44,936 nucleotides of DNA from Opitutales bacterium (GTDB lineage Bacteria; Verrucomicrobiota; Verrucomicrobiia; Opitutales; Oceanipulchritudinaceae): the NCBI GenBank assembly GCA_020831525.1, contig JAFIGH010000036.1, forward strand, positions 1-44,936, in the 5' to 3' direction. The first letter of the stretch is position 1; each line of letters begins with the position of its first letter. Positions 9,066 through 18,227 of the stretch are shown here, piece after piece. Below the pieces are notes generated by a model. The model made no database searches, was not told the DNA's origin, and saw only the letters and a list, made by a program, of their open reading frames with translations. The translations under genes and the position numbers were made by a program.

Positions 9066-9947
9066 TCAGCTCCGGCGGCGGCGCAGGAGCACCAGCCCGA
9101 GGGCAGCCAGCCCGAAGAGCGCGGCGTAGACACGGGGCTCGGGGATGACCGTGAGGTCGGTGAGGGTGAAATTTGTGCGTCCCGCCAAGGCGATGCCGGA
9201 AAGCGTTGTTGGACCGTCTCCGACAGTAAAGGTCGAGATGATTGTGCCCACACCCTCGGAAGCCGACCACTGTGTGGGAATGCCTCCAAGGGTTGCGGAG
9301 TTGCTGCCCGAGGCATCCGGGTCGGTATCAAAAACCGTGGTCAATGTAATTTCCGTAGCGGAGATCCGCTCCAGCGTCATCTGCACGTTTGTGGTGACAT
9401 TCTGATTGATTGTGATGCGGGGATTCGCTCCGCCGCCGGAGCCGGCATGATTGCCTTGCCCATCCACGTCGGCGGTGGTGTTTCCGCCAGTCCACGAAAC
9501 GCGGTCCATTAAAGGCTGGTCACCTTCTCCTTGACGGTACACTGCCACGGTTTGATTGACACCTGCATCCGGTCTTGTGCCGATGGCGTGGAAATAGCCA
9601 ACCCAATCGTCGGTAATTGCAGTCTGCCCGTTGTCAGTGACGGCGTCACCGTCGAAAAGCCCGAAGAGCAATTGCTGGCCCGCGTTGTTTGTTCCGCCGC
9701 CCTGCCACTGGAAGGTGACTTCGAGCTTCTTGCCCACGTTGTCCAGCGTCCAACCGCTGAAACTACCCACGATGCCTTGGCGCGCATCGTCGCCCGACCG
9801 GGCGAACATGCCGGAGGCCTGCGTGAAGGAGCCGTCGTTGATGACAAACAGGTCGTCGGAGGCTTGGGTGAGCAACACCTGCCCCTGCATCGCGGCGGCA
9901 CCGCAGACGAGGAGGGAGAGGGCGAGAGGGGGGAGTTTGTGATTCAT
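9066..9947 (-). CDS. Secreted PEP-CTERM protein
   Basis: A 293-residue exported protein. Residues 1-25 form a signal peptide (LPPLALSLLVCGAAAMQGQ). The body is rich in Gly, Asn, Thr and Asp, with a lectin-like beta-sandwich flavour (SFSGWTLDNVGKKLEVTF, LLFGLFDGDA), but no catalytic motif is seen. The C-terminus is a textbook PEP-CTERM signal: VIPEPRVYAALFGLAAL, a hydrophobic helix, then LLRRRRS. Such proteins are sorted by an exosortase and often linked to extracellular matrix. The ATG at 9947 is chosen for the signal peptide. It is divergent from a XylR-type regulator 106 bp away, which makes that regulator a candidate controller. Confidence 0.75.
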   Translation of the reverse strand: MNHKLPPLALSLLVCGAAAMQGQVLLTQASDDLFVINDGSFTQASGMFARSGDDARQGIVGSFSGWTLDNVGKKLEVTFQWQGGGTNNAGQQLLFGLFDGDAVTDNGQTAITDDWVGYFHAIGTRPDAGVNQTVAVYRQGEGDQPLMDRVSWTGGNTTADVDGQGNHAGSGGGANPRITINQNVTTNVQMTLERISATEITLTTVFDTDPDASGSNSATLGGIPTQWSASEGVGTIISTFTVGDGPTTLSGIALAGRTNFTLTDLTVIPEPRVYAALFGLAALGLVLLRRRRS

Positions 9948-10053
9948 AAGTCTGGCGTGTTTGGAGTTATTTTGTTCGGTAAAGAATTCGCTGAAGATTG
10001 TATTGATTCCCTGGCGATGCGTCCATACATAATCACGCAAATTTTTATCAGAA

Positions 10054-11268
10054 ATGCGCAGAAGTGGATCTGGAGCCGGGGTTGACGGGTCGGCGGGCGG
10101 GGCGGGTTCGCTGCCGCGGGTGGCGCTGATCTTTGATCTGGAGCAGCACTACCACCGCGAGGTGCTTGCGGGGGTGTTGCGCTACCGGAAGGAGCGCGGC
10201 GACCTTGTGGTGCTGGATTGGGCGGGTATTCCGTACCAAAGCCCGGCGCGCCTGCCGTCTCTGGAGGGGGATGCCGTCCTCGGTTTTGTTTCTCCGGCGT
10301 TTTTGCGTTCGCTTCCGCAGTGGCGGGGCAAACCCGCCGTGACCGTTTCCAACAAACCCGACCCCGGGGATCTTTCCGTGGTTTGCTCCGACGACCGTGC
10401 GGTGGGGCGGATGGCGGCGGATTACTTGACGGGGCTCGGCTTGCGGGAACTCGCGGTGCTCGGCTGGTGGGACGGTGGCTACACGAGGGAGCGCGCGGAC
10501 GGATTTTCCAACCGTGCGGAAGCGCTGGGTTTGGGCTGTGCGGTTTTCCGCCCCGACGCGGGCACGCGGGACGTCCACCGTGTGCGGCTCCTTGACGAGG
10601 AGATCGGGGCGTGGCTCACGTCGTTGCCAAGCCCGTGCGGGGTGTATTGTGTGGACGACCGGTTCGCCGTGGACGTCTACAAATGGGCGGCCCGGCTCGG
10701 GCGGCGGATTCCGGACGACTGGGCGGTTCTCGGCACGGACAATGATCACCTGCTCCTCGAATTACTGGACTGCCCGTTGAGCAGCGTGGAACTGAACGGG
10801 CGGGAGATCGGGTACCAGGCGGCGTCACTGCTCGCACGGCAATGCCGGGGCGAAGCAGCGGTGCCGGTGCGGGTGGCGGTGCCGCCCCTGCGTGTCGTGC
10901 GGCGGGCGTCGACCGATCTTCTGTATAACGACGATCCGGTCGTGCGGGCGATTCTCGGGCGGATTGCATCGGCGCCGGGGCGGGCGTGGACAGTCGCCGG
11001 TTTGGTGGAAGGCCTCGGGCTCTCGCGGCGCGCGGCGGAGCAGCGCTTCCGTGTGCGCACCGGCGGCGGGATCTACGACCGCCTCATCGACGTGCGGATT
11101 GAGCGGGCGAAGGAGTTGCTGGCCGACAGCACGCTCCCGGTGGGACGTATCTCCGACGAACTGGGGTTTTATGACCAGCGGCAGCTCAGCCATCTTTTCA
11201 AGCGCCGCACGGGGATGACGCCGCGGGATTTCCGGCGGCACAAGGGGGTGCCCGGTGAGTTCCGCTGA
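10054..11268 (+). CDS. XylR-type AraC-family transcriptional regulator
   Basis: A 404-residue DNA-binding protein. Residues 20 to about 280 form a LacI/periplasmic-binding-protein-like sensor (RVALIFDLEQHYHREVLAGV, CSDDRAVGRMAADYL, GVYCVDDRFA, VLGTDNDHLLLELL, PLSSVELNGREIGYQAA). Residues about 295-400 are an AraC HTH pair (TVAGLVEGLGLSRRAAEQRF, then VGRISDELGFYDQRQLSHLF and the TGMTPRDFRR ending). This architecture is that of XylR, which senses a sugar, but the ligand here is unknown. The gene is divergent from the PEP-CTERM gene at 9066-9947, and their shared 106 bp spacer is less GC-rich than the surroundings. A GAGGC/GCCTC hairpin without a T tract follows the stop. Confidence 0.85.
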   Translation: MRRSGSGAGVDGSAGGAGSLPRVALIFDLEQHYHREVLAGVLRYRKERGDLVVLDWAGIPYQSPARLPSLEGDAVLGFVSPAFLRSLPQWRGKPAVTVSNKPDPGDLSVVCSDDRAVGRMAADYLTGLGLRELAVLGWWDGGYTRERADGFSNRAEALGLGCAVFRPDAGTRDVHRVRLLDEEIGAWLTSLPSPCGVYCVDDRFAVDVYKWAARLGRRIPDDWAVLGTDNDHLLLELLDCPLSSVELNGREIGYQAASLLARQCRGEAAVPVRVAVPPLRVVRRASTDLLYNDDPVVRAILGRIASAPGRAWTVAGLVEGLGLSRRAAEQRFRVRTGGGIYDRLIDVRIERAKELLADSTLPVGRISDELGFYDQRQLSHLFKRRTGMTPRDFRRHKGVPGEFR

Positions 11269-11326
11269 GGCGGCAAGCCTCGCCGGACGCGCGGTTGATG
11301 CGGGCTGAAGATTTCCAAAAAACATC

Positions 11327-11354
11327 TTGCGTCGGGTAGGGCGAGGTCTACTTT
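11327..11354 (+). promoter_or_regulatory. Candidate promoter of the str operon
   Basis: TTGCGT at 11327-11332 and TACTTT at 11349-11354 are 16 bases apart, in the only sizeable gap upstream of rpsL. The -10 match is weak. The TTGCG type of -35 recurs upstream of the 16S gene and the A-type carrier gene in this window. Confidence 0.35.
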
Positions 11355-11390
11355 GGCCGTTTTTCCGTAATTTCTGCGCACAGCCGAAGT

Positions 11391-11765
11391 ATGCCTACAA
11401 TTAACCAACTCGTACGCAAACCCCGTGTCCTCGTCACGGCGAAGAGCAAGTCGCCCGCGTTGAAGGAGAATCCCTTCCGCCGGGGCGTTTGCACCCAAGT
11501 CATGACCCGCACGCCCAAAAAGCCGAATTCCGCCATCCGCAAGGTGGCGAAGGTGCGGCTCACAAGCGGCTACGAAGTGATCGCCTACATTCCGGACGAA
11601 GGCCACAGCCTGCAGGAGCACAGCGTGGTGCTCGTGCGCGGCGGGCGCGTGAAGGACCTTCCCGGTGTGCGCTACCACATTGTGCGCGGCACGCTCGACT
11701 GCACGGGCGTGGAGAAGCGCCGCCGCAGCCGTTCGAAATACGGCGTCAAGCGTCCGAAGAGCTGA
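11391..11765 (+). CDS. rpsL: 30S ribosomal protein S12
   Basis: A 124-residue decoding-centre protein of the small subunit. The N-terminus [11 protein letters not shown], the [17 protein letters not shown] loop (holding the lysine where streptomycin resistance maps) and [16 protein letters not shown] are fully conserved. The length matches the family. It opens the str group, followed by rpsG after 27 bases. A candidate promoter lies about 40 bases upstream. Confidence 0.97.
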   Translation: MPTINQLVRKPRVLVTAKSKSPALKENPFRRGVCTQVMTRTPKKPNSAIRKVAKVRLTSGYEVIAYIPDEGHSLQEHSVVLVRGGRVKDLPGVRYHIVRGTLDCTGVEKRRRSRSKYGVKRPKS

Positions 11766-11792
11766 TCGTTTTCCTCCCGAATCTTTTAGACC

Positions 11793-12263
11793 ATGTCACG
11801 CCGCCGCAGAGCCGAAAAACGCGAGTACACCGCCGACCCCCGCTACAACAGCACGCTGGTCAGCCAGCTGATCAACGTGATCATGCTGGATGGCAAGAAG
11901 TCGGTCGCACAGAAGATAGTCTACAGCGCCTTTGAGCGCGTCAGCGAAAAGCTGGAGAAGGGCGACCCCGTCGACCTCATGCTCGGAGCGCTTGAGAACA
12001 TCCGCCCCAAGCTCGAAGTGAAGAGCCGCCGCGTCGGCGGAGCGACCTATCAGGTGCCGCTTGAGATCTCCTTCGAGCGCCAGCAGAGCCTCGCTTTCCG
12101 CTGGCTCGTGACAGCGGCGCGTTCCCGCCGGGGTTCGATGCGCGAATGCCTCGCCTCGGAAATCATCGACGCCTACAACAATACCGGCTCGGTGGTGAAA
12201 AAGAAGGACGACACGCACCGGATGGCCCAGGCAAACCGCGCTTTCGCCCACCTCCGCTGGTAG
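11793..12263 (+). CDS. rpsG: 30S ribosomal protein S7
   Basis: A 156-residue primary 16S-binding protein that organises the 30S head. [12 protein letters not shown] at the start, [36 protein letters not shown] and AFAHLRW at the end are diagnostic. The length is standard. It lies between rpsL and fusA in the usual str order. In E. coli S7 represses this operon; no such site was identified here. Confidence 0.97.
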   Translation: MSRRRRAEKREYTADPRYNSTLVSQLINVIMLDGKKSVAQKIVYSAFERVSEKLEKGDPVDLMLGALENIRPKLEVKSRRVGGATYQVPLEISFERQQSLAFRWLVTAARSRRGSMRECLASEIIDAYNNTGSVVKKKDDTHRMAQANRAFAHLRW

Positions 12264-12311
12264 TCCGCTCCGGCGGCTCCGGCACTTTGTTCTTTCCCAG
12301 ATTTTCCTCCT

Positions 12312-14480
12312 ATGGCTACTGTAGACACGAAAAAGCTTTCGGCTGCGAATTCGGCGCAGCGCAAATGCCCGCTGGAATTCCAGCGCAATATCGGTATTGC
12401 CGCCCACATCGACGCGGGCAAAACGACCACGACGGAGCGCATCCTCTTTTACTCGGGCCGCATCCACAAGATCGGTGAGGTCCACGACGGCGCGGCCACG
12501 ACGGACTGGATGGAGCAGGAGCGCGAGCGCGGGATCACCATCACCTCGGCGGCGGTTGCGGCCGAGTGGATCACGAAAGACGGTCCTTTTGAGGGCATCC
12601 CGCACCGCATCAACATCATCGACACCCCCGGCCACGTCGACTTCACCGCCGAGGTGGAGCGTTCGCTCAAGGTTCTCGACGGCGCGGTGGCGGTTTTCTG
12701 CGCTGTCGCTGGCGTGCAGCCCCAGTCCGAGACGGTCTGGCGGCAAATGGATAAGTACAAGGTCCCCCGCATCGCCTTCATCAACAAGATGGACCGCACG
12801 GGCGCGGACTTCCTCAATGCCGTCAACGACATCCGCGAAAAGCTCGGCGGCAACGCCCATCCCCTTTACCTGCCCATCGGCGCGGAGGAAAATCTGCGCG
12901 GTCTCATCGACCTCGTTGCGATGAAGGCCATGATATACGATGCCGATGACGCCACGGGGGCCACCATCGCAGTCTCCGATGTTCCCGCCGAATACGCTGA
13001 GCAAGCGAACGAGTACCGTGAGAAGCTCATCGAGGAGGTCTCGGCCCACGACGACGTCCTCATGGAGAAGTATCTCGAGGGCGGGGAAATCACCGAGGAC
13101 GAACTGCGCACCGGCATCCGCAAGGCCACGCTCTCGCTCGACTTCGTCGGTGTCATTCCCGGATCCGCCTTCAAGAACAAGGGTATCCAGCGTGTGCTCA
13201 ACGCCGTCGTCGACTACCTGCCGAGCCCGATCGACATTCCGCCGCAGAAGGGCCACTCCCTCGACGACGAGGAGACAATCGTGGAAGTCGCGCCGGACGA
13301 CAGCAAGAAGGTCGCCGGTCTCGTCTTCAAACTCTGGTCCGATCCGTTTGTCGGTAAGCTTGTTTTCTTCCGTATCTACCAAGGCACCCTCGAGAAGGGG
13401 TCGACCCTCGTCAACCCGCGCACGGGCAAGACCGAGCGGGTGAGCCGCCTCATGCTCATGCACGCCGACAGCCGCGAGGATATCGACCGTGCGTTTTCCG
13501 GCGATATCGTGGCCCTCATCGGCGCGAAAGACGTGCGGACGGGCGACACCCTCGCGGAAAAAGGGGAGGACATCATCCTCGAGCCGCCGACATTTCCCGA
13601 GCCGGTCATCAGCATGTCCGTCGAGCCGAACTCGAAGGGCGACCAGGAGAAACTTTCCCTCGGCCTCCAGCGCCTCGCCGAGGAGGACCCGACCTTCGTC
13701 GTTTCGACCGATGAAGAGACCGGCCAGACGATCATCGCCGGAATGGGTGAGCTTCACCTTGAGATCATCCGCGACCGCCTCTTCCGCGAGTTCAAGGTCG
13801 AGGCCACGGCGGGCAAGCCGCAGATCGCCTACCGCGAAACGATCACCCTGGCGGCAGGCGGTGTGGGCAAGTTTGTCCGTCAGTCCGGCGGCCGCGGTCA
13901 ATACGGCCACGCCGAGATCAAGATGGAGCCCCTCGAAGCGGGCAAGGGCTACGAGTTTGAGAACGAGATCGTCGGCGGTGTCATTCCCAAGGAGTACATC
14001 AAGCCGACCGAGGAAGGCATCAAAGAAGCCGCGCGCAACGGCACCGTCGCGGGTTACCCGGTGGTCGATTTCAAGGTGCGCCTCGTCTTCGGTTCTTTCC
14101 ACGAGGTCGACTCCTCCGAAATGGCGTTCAAGATGGCGGGTATTTTCGCCTTCCGCGACGCTATGGCGAAGGCCAAGCCGCAGCTCCTCGAGCCCGTCAT
14201 GAAGGTCGAGGTGGAGACGCCCGATGAATACCAGGGCGACATCGTGGGCGACATCAACCGCCGCCGCGGCGTCATCCAGGGCATCAATACGCGCGGCCAC
14301 CTTGTGCGCATCCTCGCCAACGTGCCGCTGGAGCAAATGTTCGGCTATTCCACGGATGTCCGCTCCCTCTCGAAGGGACGCGCTTCCTACAGCATGGAGC
14401 CGTCGCACTTTGAACCGGTCCCGCCGAGTCTCGTCGAGGGCATCGTCAAAACCCAATCCCGCGCCCCGGCACGGACCTGA
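12312..14480 (+). CDS. fusA: Elongation factor G
   Basis: A 722-residue translational GTPase that drives translocation. The G motifs are AHIDAGKTT at residues 31-39 (G1), DTPGHVDF (G3) and NKMDRTG (G4); the switch I threonine is in RGITITSAA. Domains II-V follow, including [17 protein letters not shown] of domain IV and [20 protein letters not shown] of domain V. It is slightly longer than E. coli EF-G (about 704), with a short N-terminal tail. rpsJ follows after 51 bases; tuf, often present here, is absent. Confidence 0.97.
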   Translation: MATVDTKKLSAANSAQRKCPLEFQRNIGIAAHIDAGKTTTTERILFYSGRIHKIGEVHDGAATTDWMEQERERGITITSAAVAAEWITKDGPFEGIPHRINIIDTPGHVDFTAEVERSLKVLDGAVAVFCAVAGVQPQSETVWRQMDKYKVPRIAFINKMDRTGADFLNAVNDIREKLGGNAHPLYLPIGAEENLRGLIDLVAMKAMIYDADDATGATIAVSDVPAEYAEQANEYREKLIEEVSAHDDVLMEKYLEGGEITEDELRTGIRKATLSLDFVGVIPGSAFKNKGIQRVLNAVVDYLPSPIDIPPQKGHSLDDEETIVEVAPDDSKKVAGLVFKLWSDPFVGKLVFFRIYQGTLEKGSTLVNPRTGKTERVSRLMLMHADSREDIDRAFSGDIVALIGAKDVRTGDTLAEKGEDIILEPPTFPEPVISMSVEPNSKGDQEKLSLGLQRLAEEDPTFVVSTDEETGQTIIAGMGELHLEIIRDRLFREFKVEATAGKPQIAYRETITLAAGGVGKFVRQSGGRGQYGHAEIKMEPLEAGKGYEFENEIVGGVIPKEYIKPTEEGIKEAARNGTVAGYPVVDFKVRLVFGSFHEVDSSEMAFKMAGIFAFRDAMAKAKPQLLEPVMKVEVETPDEYQGDIVGDINRRRGVIQGINTRGHLVRILANVPLEQMFGYSTDVRSLSKGRASYSMEPSHFEPVPPSLVEGIVKTQSRAPART

Positions 14481-14531
14481 GGTCCGCCGTCCGCCGCATC
14501 CCGCACCACAAACCATTATTCCATCCAGACC

Positions 14532-14840
14532 ATGAGCGGACCACGCATTCGCATCAAACTCCAAGGTTACGACTATCGTATCATCGACCAGAGCGCGACG
14601 GAGATCGTCGACACGGCCAAGCGCTCGGGCGCCCGCGTCGCCGGGCCGGTGCCTCTTCCGACGCGCATCGAAAAGGTGTCCGTCAACCGTTCGCCGCACG
14701 TCGACAAAAAGTCCATGGACCAGTTCGAGCAGCGCACGCACAAGCGCCTTATCGACATCGTTGAACCGACCGCGCAGACGGTGGACGAGCTGAAGAAGCT
14801 CAACCTTCCCGCCGGCGTCGACATTACCATCAACGTCTGA
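14532..14840 (+). CDS. rpsJ: 30S ribosomal protein S10
   Basis: A 102-residue small-subunit protein, also the NusE subunit of rRNA antitermination complexes. Diagnostic stretches are [23 protein letters not shown] and [19 protein letters not shown]. The length is standard. It is the last gene of the str group here: a hairpin with a T tract lies 20 bases after its stop, and a new promoter follows, so it is separated from rplC, its usual operon partner. Confidence 0.97.
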   Translation: MSGPRIRIKLQGYDYRIIDQSATEIVDTAKRSGARVAGPVPLPTRIEKVSVNRSPHVDKKSMDQFEQRTHKRLIDIVEPTAQTVDELKKLNLPAGVDITINV

Positions 14841-14860
14841 CCTCCGGGCCGCTTTCCGCG

Positions 14861-14897
14861 GGTGGTGGAAATTCTTCCGCCTACCCCGTTTTTTTCT
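14861..14897 (+). terminator. Intrinsic terminator between rpsJ and rplC
   Basis: GGTGGTGGAA (14861-14870) pairs with TTCCGCCTACC (14875-14885) with one bulge and one G-T pair, and a run of seven T begins at 14889. It ends the rpsL-rpsG-fusA-rpsJ transcript and separates the str group from the rplC operon. Confidence 0.6.
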
Positions 14898-14907
14898 TTG
14901 GAATAGC

Positions 14908-14936
14908 TTGACAGGGGTCGGGCGCGGGCGTTGCTT
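14908..14936 (+). promoter_or_regulatory. Candidate promoter of the rplC operon
   Basis: TTGACA at 14908-14913 is a perfect -35 hexamer. A 17-base spacer leads to TTGCTT at 14931-14936, a weak -10. It sits directly after the terminator and about 175 bases before rplC, implying a long structured leader. Confidence 0.5.
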
Positions 14937-15024
14937 CAACCGCTTTGACTCAAAACCCGTAGGGGGTTTGTCCGGAAAGCCGCCAGCACCGCTGCGGACC
15001 TCCGCTTTCAAGCCTCCTCTCACC

Positions 15025-15052
15025 GGTTTTATCGCAAAACCCTTTATTTTTC
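15025..15052 (+). promoter_or_regulatory. AU-rich leader hairpin upstream of rplC
   Basis: GGTTTT (15025-15030) pairs with AAAACC (15036-15041), followed by TTTATTTTTCT. The stem is weak, but the T-rich tail resembles a terminator. With the strong hairpin at 15073-15088 it could form an attenuator of the ribosomal operon. Confidence 0.3.
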
Positions 15053-15072
15053 TCACCCTAATGCAGGGCCTG

Positions 15073-15094
15073 CGGGCGCATGCGCCCGTTTTCT
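15073..15094 (+). promoter_or_regulatory. Attenuator-like hairpin just before rplC
   Basis: CGGGCGCATGCGCCCG is a perfect 16 bp palindrome (15073-15088) followed immediately by TTTTCT. It lies 21 bases before the rplC start. A GC-rich stem plus T tract in the leader of a ribosomal protein operon suggests transcription attenuation, or sequestration of the start region, as in r-protein autoregulation. The binding protein is unknown; L4 does this job in E. coli. Confidence 0.5.
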
Positions 15095-15109
15095 CTGCCG
15101 CTTAGCATC

Positions 15110-15748
15110 ATGAAACAACTCATTGGAAAGAAGATCGGCATGACGCAGGTCTACGGCGAGGACAATGCCCTCATCCCCGTGACTGTGATCGAAGCCGGAC
15201 CGTGTTCGGTCGTGCAGGTGAAGACTGCCGAGTCCGACGGCTACAACGCCGCGCAGATCGGCTTCCAGCCCGTCAAGGACAAGCACCTCACCCGCTCCAT
15301 GAAGGGACACTTCGCGAAGTTCGGCGCCCCGGCGTCGCGCACCGTGCGGGAAGTCCGCCTCGACGACGCCTCCGGGGTCGAGCCCGGCCAGGAGCTGACG
15401 GTCGCCATCTTCAAGGACGAGGCCAAAGTCGATGTCATCGGCACGACGAAAGGCCGCGGTTTCCAAGGGGTCATGAGGCGCTACGACTTCGCGGGCGGGC
15501 CCGCCTCGCACGGACACATGACGCACCGCCGCGGCGGTTCCTACGGTATGTGCCAGTTTCCCGGCCACGTCATTAAAGGTAAGAAGATGCCGGGGCACAT
15601 GGGCGACGTGCGCCGCACGCAGCAGAGCCTCAAGGTCGTGCGCGTGATCGAGGAGAAGAACCTGATTCTCGTGAAAGGCAGCGTGCCCGGCGCGAACGGG
15701 ACCACCGTCATCGTGCGCGGCACCGTGAAAAAGCGCAAATCCGCCTAA
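15110..15748 (+). CDS. rplC: 50S ribosomal protein L3
   Basis: A 212-residue protein that starts 50S assembly and approaches the peptidyl transferase centre. The N-terminus MKQLIGKKIGMTQVY, then DVIGTTKGRGFQGVMRRY, RRGGSYGMCQFPGHVIKGKK and the GSVPGANGT loop are typical. The ATG at 15110 is chosen because it begins the conserved sequence; an in-frame ATG at 15080 lies inside the leader palindrome and is unlikely. It is the first gene of the S10-type operon here. Confidence 0.96.
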   Translation: MKQLIGKKIGMTQVYGEDNALIPVTVIEAGPCSVVQVKTAESDGYNAAQIGFQPVKDKHLTRSMKGHFAKFGAPASRTVREVRLDDASGVEPGQELTVAIFKDEAKVDVIGTTKGRGFQGVMRRYDFAGGPASHGHMTHRRGGSYGMCQFPGHVIKGKKMPGHMGDVRRTQQSLKVVRVIEEKNLILVKGSVPGANGTTVIVRGTVKKRKSA

Positions 15749-15768
15749 TCCCGAAGGAAGCGCAGCAC

Positions 15769-16401
15769 ATGAAACTCAAATTCCATACCGCCGACGGAGC
15801 GTCCGCCTCCGAAAAGGACTTTCCCATTCCCGAGCTGGAAGGGGAGAAGGGGGTGCAGGCCCTCAAACAGGTCATCCTCGCCTACATGGCGAACAAGCGC
15901 CGCGGCACGCACAGCGTGAAGACCCGCTCCACCGTGCACGGCACGGGGAAAAAGCCGTTCCGCCAGAAGGGCACCGGCATCGCCCGGCAGGGCACCCGCG
16001 TCGGCCCGCAGCACCGCCACGGGTCCGTCGCCCACGGCCCGCAGCCCCGCGACTACTCGCAGCACATCAATAAAAAGATGCGCCGCCTCGCCCTCAAGCG
16101 TGCTCTCTTTGACCGCGCCAAAGACGGAGAGATCGAAGTTATCGAGCGCTGGGACTCCAACGGAAAGACCAAGGAGTTCAACGGCACGCTCGGGCGCATC
16201 GTCCCGGAGGGCAAGGTGCTCATCGTCGATGACGCATGGTCGGACCAGACGATCCTCGCCGCGCGCAACATCGCCCGCCTCGACCTGCGCGAAGCCACCG
16301 GCGTGAACGCCCACGACCTCTGCCACTTTGACCGTATCATTTTCAGCGAAGGCGCCATCGGCAAGCTCCTCGGCCGCCTCGACGGAGGGTCCCAGTCATG
16401 A
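15769..16401 (+). CDS. rplD: 50S ribosomal protein L4
   Basis: A 210-residue exit-tunnel protein. The extended loop shows KTRSTVHGTGKKPFRQKGTG and RQGTRVGPQHRHGSVAHGP; MRRLALKRALFDRA follows. AAGGAAG lies 8 bases before the ATG. Its stop overlaps the rplW start by 4 bases (ATGA). In E. coli L4 also regulates its own operon through the leader. Confidence 0.95.
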   Translation: MKLKFHTADGASASEKDFPIPELEGEKGVQALKQVILAYMANKRRGTHSVKTRSTVHGTGKKPFRQKGTGIARQGTRVGPQHRHGSVAHGPQPRDYSQHINKKMRRLALKRALFDRAKDGEIEVIERWDSNGKTKEFNGTLGRIVPEGKVLIVDDAWSDQTILAARNIARLDLREATGVNAHDLCHFDRIIFSEGAIGKLLGRLDGGSQS

Positions 16402-16688
16402 TCGAACCGGAACGCATCATCATCCGCCAACTGGTCACGGAAAAGGCCACCGCCGCCACCTCCGAGGCCAACCAATACTATTTCCGCGTCGCCCCCGGTG
16501 CCAACCGTATCGCCGTCAAGCAGGCGATCGAGAAGCAGTTCGGGGTCAACGTCCGCTCCGTGAACATCGCCAACGTCAAGCCGAAGGTCAAAAGCAACCG
16601 CATGCGCGGCGGCAATCCCGGTCGCAAGCCGGGCTACAAAAAGGCGATTATCACTGTCGCCGCGGGCGAATCCATCGACCTCGTCTGA
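16398..16688 (+). CDS. rplW: 50S ribosomal protein L23
   Basis: A 96-residue protein at the tunnel exit, docking site for trigger factor and SRP. The pattern LVTEKATAATSEANQYYFRV, NRIAVKQAIEKQFGVNVRSV and RKPGYKKAIITV is characteristic. Translation is coupled to rplD by an ATGA overlap. Confidence 0.95.
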   Translation: MIEPERIIIRQLVTEKATAATSEANQYYFRVAPGANRIAVKQAIEKQFGVNVRSVNIANVKPKVKSNRMRGGNPGRKPGYKKAIITVAAGESIDLV

Positions 16689-16711
16689 ACCGCGTAAAGG
16701 ACATACACGCC

Positions 16712-17554
16712 ATGCCCATTGTTCCCAAGAAACCCGTCACGCCCTCCCAGCGCTTCCAGGTGCAGAACAGCCAGCCGCAGCTCAGCAAAGAGCGGCCGGT
16801 CAAGAAGCTCACCGAGATCAAGAAGCGCACCGGCGGTCGCAACGCCTACGGCCGTATCACGAGCCGCCGTCGCGGCGGGGGCCACAAGCGCCTCCTGCGT
16901 ATCGTCGATTTCCGGCGCGACCGCCTCGACGCTCCCGCCGAGGTCGTGCGCTTCGAATACGACCCGAACCGGTCGGCCAATCTCGCGCTTGTGCGCTATG
17001 AGGACGGCGAACTGCGCTACATCCTCGCCCCGCAGAAGCTCGAAGAGGGCGCGAAGGTTGTGAACGCCTCGGAGACAGCCGCGTTTTCGGCGGGCAACAG
17101 CATGCCGTTGAAGAGCATTCCGCCCTCGACTTCGATCCACGCGATCGAAATGCGGCCCAACACGAAGGGCGCTCTTGTGCGCACCGCCGGTAACTCCGCC
17201 ACCCTTGTGGCCGTGGAAAAGGGTCTCGCCTCCGTGCGCATGCCCTCCGGCGAAATCCGCCAGTTCAACGAGAACTGCCGCGCCACCATCGGTGTCGTCG
17301 CCAACTCCACCCACAACAACCGCTCGCTCGGCAAGGCCGGGCGCAAGCGCTGGCTCGGCAAGCGCCCGCGTGTGCGCGGTGTGGCCATGAATCCGGTCGA
17401 CCATCCCATGGGCGGCGGCGAAGGCCGTTCCTCCGGCGGCGGTCACCCGGTGAGCCCATGGGGCCAGCTCGCCAAGGGCTTCCCCACCCGCCGCAAGGGC
17501 AAGCAGTCCGAGAAGTACATCCTTGTGCGCCGCAACGGCCGCCGCGTGAAGTAA
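16712..17554 (+). CDS. rplB: 50S ribosomal protein L2
   Basis: A 280-residue 23S-binding protein needed for subunit joining and peptidyl transfer. [38 protein letters not shown], the [16 protein letters not shown] signature holding the conserved His, and [20 protein letters not shown] are present. The ATG at 16712 begins the conserved protein, with AAAGGA upstream. Confidence 0.96.
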   Translation: MPIVPKKPVTPSQRFQVQNSQPQLSKERPVKKLTEIKKRTGGRNAYGRITSRRRGGGHKRLLRIVDFRRDRLDAPAEVVRFEYDPNRSANLALVRYEDGELRYILAPQKLEEGAKVVNASETAAFSAGNSMPLKSIPPSTSIHAIEMRPNTKGALVRTAGNSATLVAVEKGLASVRMPSGEIRQFNENCRATIGVVANSTHNNRSLGKAGRKRWLGKRPRVRGVAMNPVDHPMGGGEGRSSGGGHPVSPWGQLAKGFPTRRKGKQSEKYILVRRNGRRVK

Positions 17555-17573
17555 TCCAAATTCGACAAACGAC

Positions 17574-17843
17574 ATGGCACGTTCACTGAAAAAAGGCTTC
17601 TTTGTGGATCCCGGGCTTTGGAAGCGGATTGAGACCGCCCAGGCCAAGGACGACCGCAAGCCCATCCGCACATGGTCGCGGCGCTCCCAGATCACGCCCG
17701 AGTTCGTCGGCCTCAATATCGAGGTCCACAACGGCAAGGGCTTTGTTCCTGTCCACGTGACGGAGAACATGGTGGGGCACCGTCTCGGCGAGTTCTCGCC
17801 GACGCGCCAGTTCAAGGGGCACCAGCCGCACACCAAAAAGTAA
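17574..17843 (+). CDS. rpsS: 30S ribosomal protein S19
   Basis: An 89-residue protein of the 30S head. [39 protein letters not shown] and [19 protein letters not shown] are diagnostic. In nearly all bacteria rplV follows directly; here an exported protein gene intervenes. Confidence 0.96.
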   Translation: MARSLKKGFFVDPGLWKRIETAQAKDDRKPIRTWSRRSQITPEFVGLNIEVHNGKGFVPVHVTENMVGHRLGEFSPTRQFKGHQPHTKK

Positions 17844-17866
17844 TCCCTTTCCGCACACGGTCGACA

Positions 17867-18217
17867 ATGTTCCGCATCCTCCAGCTCCTCCTCGTCTGCG
17901 CCTTCGCGGGTTCTCTTGCCCGCGCCGAAGCGCCGGCGTTTGGCCACGCCCCGCTGCACGCGGCGGGCGAGGGCAGGGTCATGGAAGTGGCGGAGACCGA
18001 GGCGGCCGACCTCATCGTCCTCGCCGGCGGGATCGACAGCGGCTTCCGCGAAGGCATGCTTGCGCAGGTTGTCCGCGGTGACGTCTACGTGGCCACCGTA
18101 CTTCTCGCCGCCGTGGCGGGGGAGCGGGCCGTAGCGCTCATCACTGATCTCGCGCCGGGGCAGGTTATCGCCGCCGGCGACCGTGTCCGTATCCAAACTT
18201 TCCAACTCAATTCCTGA
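17867..18217 (+). CDS. Exported small protein inside the ribosomal operon
   Basis: A 116-residue protein of unknown function lying between rpsS (23 bases upstream) and rplV (10 bases downstream), on the same strand. Residues 1-21 are a signal peptide (MFRILQLLLVCAFAGSLARA, cleavage after AEA or nearby). The rest is a small beta-type domain, LIVLAGGIDSGFREGMLAQV, ATVLLAAVAGERAVALITD and IAAGDRVRIQ, which resembles the C-terminal domain of FlgT-like and related envelope proteins (a GIxxGxxxGM turn and a terminal GDxV). No RNA-binding or ribosomal features are present. Tight spacing and intact reading suggest real co-expression with ribosomal proteins. Its job is unknown. Confidence 0.75.
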   Translation: MFRILQLLLVCAFAGSLARAEAPAFGHAPLHAAGEGRVMEVAETEAADLIVLAGGIDSGFREGMLAQVVRGDVYVATVLLAAVAGERAVALITDLAPGQVIAAGDRVRIQTFQLNS

Positions 18218-18227
18218 ATTTCATCCC

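Noticed and set aside
11796-15056. A 1086-codon open frame on the minus strand
   Set aside because: It is antisense to rpsG, fusA and rpsJ, all certain genes, and its translation has the shadow composition of a GC-rich opposite frame (Val, Asp, Leu, Gly, His rich).
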